Shown one piece after another: positions 18,042 to 27,710 of a stretch of 64,000 nucleotides of DNA; the stretch's first letter is position 1, and the number at the start of each line of letters is the position of its first letter. Position numbers and translations under genes: made by a program. The notes below the pieces were generated by a model. The model saw only the letters and a program-made list of their open reading frames with translations. It did not search any database and had not been told where the DNA came from. The DNA comes from Bradyrhizobium jicamae. GTDB lineage: Bacteria; Pseudomonadota; Alphaproteobacteria; Rhizobiales; Xanthobacteraceae. The DNA lies in the NCBI RefSeq assembly GCF_001440395.1, contig NZ_LLXZ01000096.1:1-64000 (forward strand), read 5' to 3'.

Positions 18042-19198
18042 GGACAGCCACACCGGGCCAGATCGAAATCGCCTTCAAGGGCCAGCCGGGCAGCTCTCCG
18101 CTCGATGCGCACTTCAGCGTACCGGCCAAAGGTGTGACGGCAATTTTCGGGCCGACAGGCTGCGGTAAAACCGCGGTAGCCCGCTGCATCGCCGGCCTCG
18201 AGCACTTGCCGACCGGTTTTTGCGCCATCGATGGCGAGGTGTGGCAGGATGAGACCACGTTCCGCCCGCCGCATCTGCGCCCCATCGGTTATGTGTTCCA
18301 ACACGCGAGCCTTTTTCCCCATTTGTCGGTCAAGCGCAACCTGCTTTACGGCGCGCGCAAAGCCGAACCGACGCCGAATGCCTTTGAGGAGGTTATCGAA
18401 TTGATGGGCATCGCACCGCTGCTCGACCGCTCGCCAGCGCTCCTCACGGGAGGCGAGCAGCAGCGCATCGCCATCGGCCGGGCGCTGTTGTCCCAGCCCA
18501 GATTGCTTGTGATGGACGAGCCGCTTGCCGCGCTTGATCGCCGCGCCAAGAGCGAGATTCTGCCGTTCCTCGAGCGCCTGCATGAGAAGGTCGCGCTGCC
18601 GATGATCTATATCACCCATGACATGGTTGAGATCGAACGCCTTGCCAATCATCTCGTCATCATGGAGCGTGGCACGGTGACCGCGGCCGGGCCGTTGCAT
18701 GTCTTGCAGACCGATCCTGCGCTGCCGCTTGCGGCAAGCCGCGAAGCCGCTGTCAGTCTTGATGCCGTGGTAGGCGGTTATGACGGACGCTATGGGCTAC
18801 TCATCCTTCGCGTCAAAGGTGCGCGCGTGTTGGTGCCGGCGGCGCCGCTTCCACCGGGCGTGCACCAACGGCTGCGCGTCGCAGCCCGCGACGTCAGCGT
18901 CGCACGCGAGCCGCCGCGCGCAAACTCCATCGTCAATGTTTTTCCGGCGCGGATAAAGGCCTCTTTGCCGCTCGGCGCGGGTGAGATTACGCTTGTGCTT
19001 GCACTCGGGGGCTCGGGCACGGAGATTTTGGCGCGCATTACGCGCTTCTCCTTTGACTCGCTAGGGCTCAAGGATGGAATGGACGTATTCGCTCAGGTCG
19101 AGGGCGTCATGCTGGTCTCGGCCTCTGAACCGCCACTGCGGACCATAGTGGCTTCCACACCAGCGGGAGATGCCGGACAGCCAAGCCCCGTTCCCTGA
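18038..19198 (+). CDS. modC: Molybdate ABC transporter, ATP-binding protein
   Basis: 386 residues from GTG 18038. ATPase motifs: Walker A GPTGCGKT at 38-45, signature LTGGEQQR (T in place of the usual S), Walker B LLVMDEP, and the switch ITHD. The C-terminal 110 residues form the molybdate-binding (MOP/TOBE) regulatory domain ([39 protein letters not shown]), giving feedback control of transport by Mo. Normal length for ModC. Likely expressed from the NifA/sigma-54 promoter at 16518 with modA and modB. Confidence 0.9.
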   Translation: MRTATPGQIEIAFKGQPGSSPLDAHFSVPAKGVTAIFGPTGCGKTAVARCIAGLEHLPTGFCAIDGEVWQDETTFRPPHLRPIGYVFQHASLFPHLSVKRNLLYGARKAEPTPNAFEEVIELMGIAPLLDRSPALLTGGEQQRIAIGRALLSQPRLLVMDEPLAALDRRAKSEILPFLERLHEKVALPMIYITHDMVEIERLANHLVIMERGTVTAAGPLHVLQTDPALPLAASREAAVSLDAVVGGYDGRYGLLILRVKGARVLVPAAPLPPGVHQRLRVAARDVSVAREPPRANSIVNVFPARIKASLPLGAGEITLVLALGGSGTEILARITRFSFDSLGLKDGMDVFAQVEGVMLVSASEPPLRTIVASTPAGDAGQPSPVP

Positions 19199-19221
19199 AC
19201 CTTAACAAGTGGATCAAGGCC

Positions 19222-19735
19222 ATGATCGCCAACATCGCCGAGATCGATCCCAACCTCCTCGCGGCAATCCTTTATAGGCCGGAACACGATGTGGATACGC
19301 TGCTCGCCGACTTCACCCAGGATCTCGCGCAGCAAGGCGTGCTAGTCGGCGGCATTATCCAGTGAAACTTTAGAGACGCGGAAGGCAGAGGACCATGCTC
19401 GCGCTCGACGTTGCGACGGGGGCACGAGATTTCGATATGCCAGCCACTCGGCATCGGCGCCATGTCCTGCAAGCTCGATACTGATGGGCTTGCCGACGCC
19501 GTAATTGTCGCCCGCGCGATCAACGAGGAGGTCGATCTCCTCGTGATCAACAAGTTCTCCAATCAGGAGGCGTCCGGACAGGACCTGCGTGACGAATTAT
19601 TGATGCGATCATCCGTGACGTGCCGCTCTTCACCGCCGTCCCGAAAAATGCCTTTCCGACTGACGGACTTTCACCGGCGATGTCGGCACGATGCTGCTGT
19701 GCGAGCGCAAAGTCAGGGTGGGATGGTAGCGCGGC
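19222..19735 (+). pseudogene. Broken DUF2478 gene downstream of modC
   Basis: First segment MIANIAEI...AAILYRPEHDVDTLLADFTQDL...VLVGGIIQ ends in TGA (19363-19365). The translation continues after the stop and two slips with CQPLGIGAMSCKLDTDGLAD, LLVINKFSNQEASGQ and RDEL. This matches DUF2478, a P-loop-type family whose genes neighbour molybdate transport genes. One stop and at least two frameshifts. 19736-20110 holds nothing recognised, although REGIADLEPEIVHRL near 19825 looks like another relic fragment. Confidence 0.75.
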
Positions 19736-20116
19736 ATCGCTGGGCGCCTGCCACGGATCCGCGCGCGTTGCATCGCGGCAGCGGCTACGGCTATCTACCG
19801 ACCATCACATCCGACGACTTTATCAGAGCCGAGAGGGCATCGCCGACCTTGAGCCCGAGATCGTCCACCGCCTCATGGTGATCGGGGGACACACCGTTAG
19901 TTCCGGTCCCCCCTCCACCTTCACATGAGCTATCGTGGGGCGCTTTGTGACGGCCAATTGCCGCCAGCGATGAGTTTCACCTTGCCAAGTCCCAAATTGC
20001 ATCGGCGTCGACTTAGCCGAACACGCTTGGCCAGTCGTTGAACACACCTGCCGCATGCACACAGCATGATTTGTTGCGAGAAGGCAATGGGAGCAATCAG
20101 CCGAAACGATGGCCTT

Positions 20117-20141
20117 CGGATGCTTGCATGCCAAGCATCCG
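20117..20141. promoter_or_regulatory. Inverted repeat upstream of ahpC
   Basis: CGGATGCTTG-CATGC-CAAGCATCCG, a perfect 10-bp palindrome with a 5-base centre, 35 bases before the sigma-54 promoter. It is a possible binding site for an activator or redox regulator. No NifA site was found at this promoter. Confidence 0.5.
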
Positions 20142-20176
20142 ATTGCTTTGTGTTCCGGCAGTTGAAGGTCTCGAGA

Positions 20177-20192
20177 TGGCATATGGCTTGCT
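20177..20192 (+). promoter_or_regulatory. Sigma-54 promoter of ahpCD
   Basis: TGGCAT-ATGGC-TTGCT, one mismatch to TGGCAC-N5-TTGCW, about 54 bases before the ahpC start. Confidence 0.7.
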
Positions 20193-20245
20193 TCGCTGAT
20201 GGGGGTCTCGTCACTCCACGCTCGAAGTAAACTTGTGAGGACAAT

Positions 20246-20800
20246 ATGCTTGGAATTGGAAATAAGTTGCCGTCGTTCGAAATCACAGGCGTGAAGCCCG
20301 GCTTCCACGTGCAGGAAGAGAAAGGGCTGAGCGCATTCGAGACGTTGACTGAAGACAGCTTCTCTGGAAAATGGAAAATCATTTTCTTTTATCCCAAAGA
20401 TTTCACCTACGTCTGCCCGACCGAGATCGCCGAGTTCGCGCGCCTGTCCAAGGATTTCGTCGACCGTGATGCCGTCGTGCTGGGTGGCTCGACCGACAAT
20501 GAGTTCTGCAAACTCGCCTGGCGGCGCGAGCACAAGGATCTGCACCATCTGCCGATCTGGCAATTTGCCGACACCAACGGCGCGCTGGTCGATGGCCTGG
20601 GCGTGCGCTCCCCTGACGGCGTCGCCTATCGCTATACCTTTGTCGTCGATCCGGACAATATCATCCAGCATGTCTATGCGACGAACCTGAATGTCGGTCG
20701 CAGCCCCAAGGACACGCTGCGCGTACTGGACGCGCTACAGACCGACGAGCTCTGCCCCTGCAACCGCGAGATCGGCGGCGAAACTCTGAAAGTCGCCTGA
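20246..20800 (+). CDS. ahpC: Peroxiredoxin AhpC
   Basis: 184 residues, full length for the AhpC/Prx1 class. It reduces H2O2, organic peroxides and peroxynitrite in the cytosol. The peroxidatic cysteine is Cys57 in DFTYVCPTE; the resolving cysteine is in DELCPC (Cys170/Cys172). The extra C-x-C is typical of the group reduced by AhpD rather than AhpF. The ATG at 20246 is preceded by GAGGAC. ahpD follows 6 bases after the stop. The sigma-54 promoter suggests use in nitrogen-fixing cells, where respiration and leghemoglobin chemistry create peroxide. Confidence 0.93.
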   Translation: MLGIGNKLPSFEITGVKPGFHVQEEKGLSAFETLTEDSFSGKWKIIFFYPKDFTYVCPTEIAEFARLSKDFVDRDAVVLGGSTDNEFCKLAWRREHKDLHHLPIWQFADTNGALVDGLGVRSPDGVAYRYTFVVDPDNIIQHVYATNLNVGRSPKDTLRVLDALQTDELCPCNREIGGETLKVA

Positions 20801-20806
20801 GGTATC

Positions 20807-21352
20807 ATGTTTATCGAACAGTTGAAGGACCAGATTCCGGATTTCGCCAAGGACGTCAGAATCAATCTGGCATCGATGGTGGCGGATGAGACGTTCTCAC
20901 CGCAGAGCAAATACGGGCTATTGCTGGCGACCGCGATCGCTACCCGCAATCCGGCCGTGACCGCCGCAATGGAATCTGCCGCTGCCGAGGTGCTGTCGCC
21001 CGCGGCGCTTACGGCGGCGAAATCCGCAGCTTCGGTGATGGCGATGAACAACGTCTATTACCGTTTCGCTCACCTCGCTTCCAATCCGGAATACAAGAGG
21101 ATGCCGGCGCGGCTGCGCATGAACGTGATCGCCAATCCCGGGGTTGACAAAGCCGATTTCGAGCTGTGGTCGCTGGCGGTTTCCGCCATCAACGGCTGCG
21201 GTGCCTGCATGGATGCCCATGAGAAAGCACTGCAGGAAGCCGGCGTCGGCTCGGTTGCGATCCAGGCCGCGGTGCGCTTTGCTGCGATCGTGCAGTCGGT
21301 TGCGGTTGCGATCGAGGCGGCCGGGCACGGCGTGGCCCAGGCAGTGAAGTGA
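20807..21352 (+). CDS. ahpD: Alkylhydroperoxidase AhpD
   Basis: 181 residues, all-helical AhpD fold. Active site [10 protein letters not shown] with Cys131 and Cys134 and His138. It reduces AhpC using lipoamide-type electrons from the 2-oxoacid dehydrogenase complexes and has weak peroxidase activity itself. Co-transcribed with ahpC. No intrinsic terminator with a T-run after the stop; a short GC hairpin lies at about 21362-21382. Confidence 0.93.
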   Translation: MFIEQLKDQIPDFAKDVRINLASMVADETFSPQSKYGLLLATAIATRNPAVTAAMESAAAEVLSPAALTAAKSAASVMAMNNVYYRFAHLASNPEYKRMPARLRMNVIANPGVDKADFELWSLAVSAINGCGACMDAHEKALQEAGVGSVAIQAAVRFAAIVQSVAVAIEAAGHGVAQAVK

Positions 21353-21609
21353 TCCCCCCTCTCCCGCTCCTGGCCGGGAGAAGGTCGGCGTGAAGGGCAG
21401 TATCCACGTCTGAGAGCGCAGCACGCTCCTAACCCAGGGTTGCGGTTTCGCATTCGCTCTCTCCGCGCAAGCGTTGCGAGGCGAAGCTGACAGCTGAAAC
21501 GTCGCCTCCGCCTACACGGCGTTCCATGCGCAGCCGTTCGGATCGGTTGCGCGTGACCCTGCTGGACGGCAGCTATTGTCCGACACCGGTCAAGCGACCG
21601 CTCATGTCT

Positions 21610-21740
21610 TCCCTCGCTCATATGTCGCCTATCGGTGGTGCGAACCCGACGCGACGGCGCCGTGATGGCGCGGATGCCATGCCGGCGCATCAGCCGTTCG
21701 ATCCGGCCGCGGCTGGCGCCACGTCCGGAGGTCAAGTTGG
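21610..21740 (-). mobile_element. IS3-family OrfB fragment
   Basis: The translation LTSGRGASRGRIERLMRRHG followed by IRAITAPSRRVRTTD matches the helical region before the DDE domain of OrfB (VNRKRIQRLMRxxGIRAIxxxxRRxRTTD). It has no catalytic domain and frames break on both sides. Confidence 0.65.
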
Positions 21741-21799
21741 GTGCAACTGGCCACCGCAGAATCGGCTGCGGCCCCATGTCGCGAGCTTGTGTTGCATTT

Positions 21800-21940
21800 C
21801 ACTGGTTATCAAAGGTCTTCACCATCGCTATGTAGCGGATACTCGCGGACGTACTCGGCGATCAGCCCGGGCGAAGCCAGGTTTTCCTCGATACCCTTCA
21901 ACACCAAGGCCTCGATGGCATCGCAATGGAGACACGACCA
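21800..21940 (-). pseudogene. Possible C-terminal relic of a serine recombinase
   Basis: EALVLKGIEENLASPGLIAEYVREY is the kind of helix found near the C-terminus of large serine recombinases (xVLxGLxxxLxxPxxVxxFVxEY). Only about 30 codons; weak call. The rest of 21353-22005 is relic DNA. Confidence 0.35.
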
Positions 21941-22005
21941 CGATCGATCTGAACTCGCTCCGCGGTTAGAGCGCATTCTAAATCGCTATCAATAGGCCGA
22001 AGGCT

Positions 22006-22911
22006 TCATGGGCGAGACAGATTAGATCGTGTCAGTTTGCCTTTGCCCGCCATAACTGAGAGATTCAACTTGTTCGCGACGGCAACTAGGACCGGCACCG
22101 AAACTGCGCTCTCGTCTGCCAGCCGCACAGCGCAACCGATATCCTTGGCGGAATTCGCCATTGAGATTGCCAGAACATCAGGTTTCCCGCCCAACAAAAA
22201 GGCCACGAAGGCTTGAAATATTCCGCTGTTGTTGGAGCCGCGACTGACGAGAGAGCGGAGCGTTACGAGATCGATGTCAAGGCCGCTCGCAAATTGGCAG
22301 ACCTCCGCGGCTACCGCCGCTATCCCCATTGTCATGCTGTTCTAAACAAGCTTGAGCTTGTGACCTTGTCCGACCTCTCCGACATGAAGAACCGTCTCAC
22401 AGAATGCAGCAGGAATGCCTTCAGCCACAGGAAAACGCTTCTCATTCGATCCAACGATCGCGTTGAGAAGGCCTAGCTCTGCTTGTTCGGGGCTCCGTGT
22501 TATAGGCGCATCTATAAAGCCTACGCCGCGTTTTCGCGCCTCATCGGCCAGCGCGACCGTCGAGGTAGGATAAGCCGTCGAGCAGTCAATTATCAAACCT
22601 CCTCGTGGCATATGGACAAACAGCCCATCTTGCCCGAGGCAAACTGCCTCAACCTCGTTGCTTGAAGGCAAGGATAGCACCACGGCACTTACATGCTGCG
22701 CCAACTCAGCGATCGAAGGATGTTCATGGGCACCTGCATTACTCAAGCGATCCGCACCGAAGCGATTTCTATTGGCTTTGATATACAGCTCGAGCTGGTG
22801 ACGCAACAGGCTGATACCGATACCGGTTCCTATGCGTCCAGCTCCGATGAGGCCTATTCTCTGCTTCGTCGTTTTTGGAACGACGTTGGGTGATGATTCC
22901 TCGCCAATCAT
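22006..22911 (-). pseudogene. 3-hydroxyisobutyrate dehydrogenase-like oxidoreductase with an internal amber stop
   Basis: One frame of about 300 codons, the normal length of the HIBADH/6-phosphogluconate dehydrogenase-like family, broken only by TAG at 22342-22344. Before the stop: NAD(P)-binding IGLIGAGRIGTGIG, then GGLIIDCSTAYP, GFIDAPITRSPEQAE and the active-site helix GEVGQGHKLKLV carrying the catalytic lysine. After it, in the same frame: NSMTMGIAAVAAEVCQF and the helical C-terminal domain to SAKDIGCAVRLADE. Unless suppressed, the product is truncated and inactive. Its ATG overlaps the stop of the HAD gene (22908) by four bases, so it was the last gene of the PurF-HAD-HIBADH operon. Confidence 0.85.
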
Positions 22912-23594
22912 GATTTATGCATTCCAAAAAACCCGTGCCTTTGTAAGATTGGCAACAGCTCGTGATGGTTGCAAATCGTGTAATCTGGGTGCGCCGCCCG
23001 CAAGCGCGAATCCGAAACAAATCCTCCGGTAATGGATATGCTTATGAGTCCGAGATTGCGTGCAATATCCGTTTCGACCGGCATATCGCCGATGATGAAG
23101 GTTGACGCTGGCTTCAGATTGTTTTTCTGCATGTACAGACGAAGCCGTTCTCCTTTGCTCATCGATTTGTATTGTGTGGCGCGACTTTCAAAGGCGAGCA
23201 CATCGTTGATGTAGTCATTGATTCCAAGTCTTCTCAGTTGGGAGCGCAGAGGGTCGACTATATGGTTGCTCACGATGATGCACGAAGCTGCTTCTCGGTG
23301 CGCTAACTCCAATACTCTGCGCGCGCCCTCGCGCAGATCGGTTTTACCCGCAAGAGGTTCGTAAGTGTCGTGAAAGATTGCACTCCCATCGCGATCCACC
23401 GTCTCAATCTCTTCGTGCGACATTCCGAGACTGCGATAAAGAAGAGATAGCGGAACGTCGAAATGTTCCCGAAACGTTTTCATGTCGATCGTTGCATGAT
23501 CAAAGCGATCTAGTATGGCATTGGTCGCTTGGAGCACTGTGTACGCATCATCGAGCAGCGTTCCATTCCAATCAAAGACGAGAACGGGTTTCAT
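22908..23594 (-). CDS. HAD-family phosphatase (phosphoglycolate phosphatase-like)
   Basis: 228 residues. Motif I DWNGTLLDD (Asp8 nucleophile, with Asn10 where many HADs have a second Asp), a helical cap at about residues 20-90, motif II in IIVSNH, motif III lysine in the KSMSKGERL region, and motif IV IIGDMPVETD. The DxN variation in motif I, keeping the nucleophile, is seen in some DWNGTL-type family members. Cytosolic. Middle gene of a three-gene operon whose two partners are broken, so its role is probably lost or changed. The substrate cannot be predicted. Confidence 0.85.
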   Translation of the reverse strand: MKPVLVFDWNGTLLDDAYTVLQATNAILDRFDHATIDMKTFREHFDVPLSLLYRSLGMSHEEIETVDRDGSAIFHDTYEPLAGKTDLREGARRVLELAHREAASCIIVSNHIVDPLRSQLRRLGINDYINDVLAFESRATQYKSMSKGERLRLYMQKNNLKPASTFIIGDMPVETDIARNLGLISISITGGFVSDSRLRAAHPDYTICNHHELLPILQRHGFFGMHKS

Positions 23595-23603
23595 GATCTG
23601 ACC

Positions 23604-25186
23604 TCAAGCAGGGATTGATTTCGAGTTGGGGCGATCGGCCACTAAGTCGCGCAAGTTCGTATTCGCGCGCTTCTGCCCCGCAGGGGTTGGCATCTCGAAA
23701 GTAAACGGTGACAAATCGAACTCCTCTTGCCTGCAGGACAGCAACGATACCAGAACTGGAAACGGTAGATACCTTATCGTGGCCGCGTTGATCGATGCCG
23801 CAATATTAGTTTCGATGATTTTGAGAACTTGGGAGTCCATCTTGTGGAAGCGAAGGATTTGCGTGCGCTGTTCGGGCGGCAATCGTTTCCATACCTGCAG
23901 AATGCCAACTCATCTAGTGTGTCGATCCATAGTAGTTCGGAGCCACTATAGGCGGCGAAACGATCGCCCAATGCACGGCTTTGGCCCCAGCGGCAAGCAG
24001 CGTATTCGTGATAGCCTGACTGGTATCGCCACGAATGAGGGCCTCGTCGACAATTATTATCGTGGCTTTAGCAAGGCTAATTTCCAACACGCGGTACTTT
24101 TGAGCAATGCGAGGCTTTCGCTCGCTGGGTGTACCGATGAGAGTTCGCTGAAAAAATTGCGTTGCGACGACTTCCCGACGCTCGGCGAACACGCCGTGTT
24201 CGGCGAGAGACGCAAACAGACCATCGGCGTACGGGCCCCCAGTATGCTGGCATGGAGGAAACGATTGTGGGTGTCGAGCCTGGTGCTGCTTGCAGTCCCC
24301 GAGCAACAAGGCCACCAAGAGCGACCCCAATGTTGTGACGGATTTCGAAGTATGATTGGCCTTCGATCGATGTGTTCGGATTTCCTAAGTAGAGAGTTTC
24401 GTGAGCGGAAAGTTTGCCATTGTATCGTCTGTTGTTCACTGAACGATCAACGCAGCACCCCAGTTTCCCGTCTACATACTTGATGTGGCCTGGAAGGATT
24501 TGCTGTGTCTTACCCTCTAGACCGGCAAAGGCACAATTTTCCAAGGCAAAGAGCACGAACCCGTCATGTGTTTGCATCGTTTCCAATGGTCGCGAACCAC
24601 ATCGATTGCGGTATGCAACTAGATTTCCTTCTCCGTCCAGCAAAAGCGCGCAAATAGCGCTTTCAATACGGTCATCAATGTCGCGAAAGACGTTTTCGTA
24701 ATTGACGGGCAGGCCGTGCCGCCAATAGTCTCTTTCACAAGAGCGTTCAATCCACTTGAGCAAGAGCTCAGCATCTGTGTTGCCGCCTAACCTATGACCC
24801 TGGGCAAGCAATTCTCCCGTGGGTTCACGGGCATTGACCAAAGCTCCATCCAGAGAAATTGCCAAATAGCGGCTGGTGCCCGCGTTGTTGTGAATTGGCT
24901 GAAGGTCGCCCCCCTCCCCAATTCCACGGCATCGGCTACGGATATGGGCGATTGCAACATGGAGCCTAAAACTCGGATCTCGGACATCGTGCTCAATGCG
25001 CACTAAATCGCATGATGACTGAAGCGCTCTCGCATATCGAATACCTTCTTTGTGCGTGAAAGCCGCAACGTTGACCCCCGCCTGCCCCCGGAGCGCAAGT
25101 TTCGGAACCATGTGCTTGAGCCGATCATAAACAGTCGCCCGTGAATTGCTTGAAGAGCATAGAAAGGCGGCAGCGACACCGGACAT
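23604..25186 (-). pseudogene. PurF-like amidophosphoribosyltransferase, frameshifted
   Basis: Starts at ATG 25186 (frame open to 25207). The first frame gives an N-terminal class II glutamine amidotransferase domain (LRGQAGVNVAAF, VAIAHIRSRCRG, GDLQPIHNN, ISLDGALVN, GGNTDAELLLKW) and the beginning of the phosphoribosyltransferase domain (GHIKYVDGK, FEIRHNIGVALG). Frame changes near 24270, 23945 and 23890 are needed to continue through VATQFFQRTLIGTPSERK, the PRPP loop IIVDEALIRGDTSQAI and the C-terminal PPEQRTQILRF part. The position of the amidotransferase nucleophile is Ser (MSG instead of MCG), so glutaminase activity was probably absent even before decay. It was the first gene of a sigma-54 operon with the HAD and HIBADH-like genes. 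It is not the housekeeping purF. Confidence 0.75.
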
Positions 25187-25254
25187 GCTATTAGCCCTTC
25201 TTTTCAAAAAACCAATGTCCTGGGACCATCAAGACGTGGTTGCGCCTCTCTTTA

Positions 25255-25270
25255 AGCAAGCGCCGTACCA
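25255..25270 (-). promoter_or_regulatory. Sigma-54 promoter of the PurF-like operon
   Basis: Minus strand TGGTAC-GGCGC-TTGCT, one mismatch to the consensus, GG and GC spacing correct, 69 bases upstream of ATG 25186. Confidence 0.6.
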
Positions 25271-25350
25271 GTCCTTAGAAGTCTTAACTCGCGCCGCCAG
25301 AGCGACGGAATTCGGAAAAGTTAGCCATTTGGCTGCCATTGATGATCTCG

Positions 25351-25366
25351 CGTCGGATTCCCGACA
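25351..25366. promoter_or_regulatory. Degenerate NifA upstream site
   Basis: CGT-CGGATTCCCG-ACA, one mismatch to TGT-N10-ACA, 81 bases upstream of the promoter at 25255-25270, the same spacing as at modABC and the TlpA-like gene. Confidence 0.5.
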
Positions 25367-25689
25367 CGTTGTCTGAAGCGGGACGCGTTAGTACGAAATG
25401 AGCCAAGCTCTGACTGTTGGTCGTCGTCTTATCGTCCCACGGAGTCCTTCGCGCTCAAGCTTGCATGCGACGCAGTCCGCTCACATGAGCGAGCATGACG
25501 ATTTAAGCTGCGCCAGGCCTCCTGATCCGTACGCATCCGGCGTAGCCCCCGGGCTCGGTTGGATTATTCAGACGGCCAGCGTTTAAGCGACTCGGGATTT
25601 TCCTTGTAAATCTGGATGAGTTCGATGAGGCGTTCGATGCCGAAGTCGGTGAACGCCTGAACACCGTCTTTGCCAACGCCATAGACCCA

Positions 25690-26380
25690 TATGGCTCCGT
25701 CAACGATTCCATTTCATCAGCGACGTCTCGTAGCCAATCTGTAAGCGTCGTTCGCGGGCCACGGCCTTGAGGGCTTGAGTGCGGTAGGCCCAAGGCAGTA
25801 GCTGGTCGATATCGCGATTTGAATGTCCGGCGACGTTCATCGTCAGGACGTCGGTGAGGTGCGCGAGAGGATCGACGCCGTTGATCTTGCAGGTTTGTGC
25901 CGACTGCCGAACTACACCTCTGCGGAAGTCGACCGGCCTCGTCGCGACCATGATCTTCACACCCGCCGTAGTCCCGATCATGTGATCGCCTCACAGCCCA
26001 CAGCACATCGCGCAGCCAGGCCGGATCGACCCGGCCGCTGCGCAAACCGCCGCACCGCCAAACTCGATGCTGATCGATATCGAGTTCCGTGTTGCCGCCC
26101 CTCCCACAGTCCCAGCGGAGCGAAGCTCCGACGCCACCGGAACGAAGAGTGGCGCATCCTCCGTCGGCAAGCTCAGCAAACCGGACGCGCCGCCTTGCCC
26201 AAGCGAACAGGTGTTGCGTCGTGCCGGTGCGCCACCTCGGACACAACAGCGCCCGGAGCACACGACTCCGCCACGATCCACCCCCTTGACACCGTCACTC
26301 CACCGCCACCGACGCCACGCTCCGACCAGAATATCCGCCCGGCCCCGTGCTTCGAAGCGTCAATAATATGGTCAACCATA
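25690..26380 (-). mobile_element. IS66-family remnant with internal deletion
   Basis: Read on the minus strand: a TnpA relic (VVSEVAHRHDATP, LFVPVASELR, ISIEFGGAAV), then a TnpB start (MIGTTAGVKIMVATRPVDFRRGV), joined directly to the C-terminus of the TnpC transposase (INGVDPLAHLTDVLT, RDIDQLLPWAY). Most of TnpB and TnpC is deleted. A short frame just beyond (GKDGVQAFTDFGIERLIELI, about 25685-25585) is another unidentified relic. Confidence 0.75.
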
Positions 26381-26400
26381 TATGCGAACCTAACTGTATA

Positions 26401-26818
26401 GGACGGCTCACATCTTGCTGATCAGCTCACGCCTGACAAGGTGCGGGCAACGCCCCGCCTACGATCACTCCGAGTGGTCAAGGTTATGAGTAATTGAAAG
26501 CCGCGCGTGCCTATTCTTGCTCTTACACCGGATGAGAGGATCGCTCGGCGCATGTGCCTCCTGTGGGGAGGACATGGTCGACCAAAATGGTCGGCGGAAG
26601 ATCGCGACGAGATCTCGGCACGCCGCAACTTGCTTGCCCCAATGTCAACGACCACTCCACCGCGGCTAATGTACTGGGTTCCGCCTCCTTGCCACGCGTT
26701 CTTTCAGAACCGCACCCGCCGGTGGTCGCCAATGATGCGAGCTTAATCGTCCACCGCTCGCACAGCCGGACTCATGCCTGTTCAAAAATAAGCCTCGCAG
26801 CGTCACGTCTAGATTTGC
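26401..26818. other. No gene recognised
   Basis: Antiparallel open frames in GC-rich sequence on both strands, none with family-like features. Confidence 0.4.
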
Positions 26819-27346
26819 TCACCAACATGCGATGGAAGCCATTGGCAAAGTGAAGCCAGCTTTGACTCGATCCAAAACGACCATAGTTTCCAAGCGCTTA
26901 ATGTCTGGATTTTCGTGTGTAAGGCACCGAGTGAAATGGGCGTAGTCTTCCATATCATTCGCTGTCACCAACAGCACGAAGTCGACTTGGCCGGTAACGT
27001 AGAATGCGCTCATCACCTCGGTCATCTTGCGGATTGACCGCTTGAAACGATCAAGGATGTCGGCCCGATCGCGCTCAAACGAAATGTGAACCAAGGCGGT
27101 CACGTTTCGTCCGATCGCTTTTGGAGACACGATTGAAACATCTGCTTCTATGATGCGGTCCGATCGTAAGCGCTTCAGCCGGCGCTGAACTCCAGATGCG
27201 GATAAGCCGACCTTCGCGCCGAGCTCCTCACTGGTCAGACGATTGTTGCGTTGCACAAGATCGAGGAGACGAGCATCGATTCGCTCAATAACATGCGATC
27301 GCCCAGTCCTGGCAGACGAAGTTACTTCGGCGAGCGGACCTGTCAT
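26819..27346 (-). CDS. Lrp/AsnC-family transcriptional regulator
   Basis: 175 residues from ATG 27346 with GGAGGAGG about 9 bases upstream. N-terminal winged helix (IDARLLDLVQRNNRLTSEEL, VGLSASGVQRRLKRL) and C-terminal ligand-binding RAM domain (GRNVTALVHISFE, VMSAFYVTGQVDFVLLVTAND). Such proteins sense amino acids and usually control a neighbouring catabolic gene. Here the neighbour is gdhA, now separated by an IS66 fragment, so the regulatory pairing with glutamate dehydrogenase is likely but inferred. Confidence 0.88.
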   Translation of the reverse strand: MTGPLAEVTSSARTGRSHVIERIDARLLDLVQRNNRLTSEELGAKVGLSASGVQRRLKRLRSDRIIEADVSIVSPKAIGRNVTALVHISFERDRADILDRFKRSIRKMTEVMSAFYVTGQVDFVLLVTANDMEDYAHFTRCLTHENPDIKRLETMVVLDRVKAGFTLPMASIACW

Positions 27347-27499
27347 TTTACAAACCTCCTCCTCACCATTCGTGTACGAACGTCACCCGAGTATTGCGCA
27401 ATGAGCGCAAGCAGTGCGAAGTAAAACTGAGTGACAAGGCCGACCGGCATCGCCGCGCAAGCGGTGAAGACGACGGTTGCGGCGCGCTGATCGATACCC

Positions 27500-27710
27500 G
27501 ATCCGGCCCTGGAGTGATCTCGACAGGAACAAGAGCTGGCACGGCATCACCGCCCGGGCGGCCCTGGCGCGCCTGCCGGCGCCATGTGAACAATGGGCTC
27601 GATGTCACACGATCCCGCCGCGCCGCCCCACAAACAGTCTCGGCGGCCTGCACGATTTCCTCGATCTGGCGAACCTTCTCGTCGTAACTCCAGCGCCGCC
27701 GCCGTTTGAC
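27500..27710 (-). mobile_element. IS66 TnpA fragment
   Basis: KRRRRWSYDEKVRQIEEIVQ, then GAARRDRV, LFTWRRQARQG and ALVPVEI match TnpA of the IS66 family. Both ends are lost. It lies between gdhA and its presumed Lrp regulator. Confidence 0.7.

Noticed and set aside
17918-18700. 260-codon minus-strand frame
   Set aside because: Antisense to modB and modC.
19823-20671. 282-codon minus-strand frame
   Set aside because: Mostly antisense to ahpC; no start signal or family features.
21362-21382. Intrinsic terminator after ahpD
   Set aside because: CTCCCG/CGGGAG forms a short stem, but no T-run follows.
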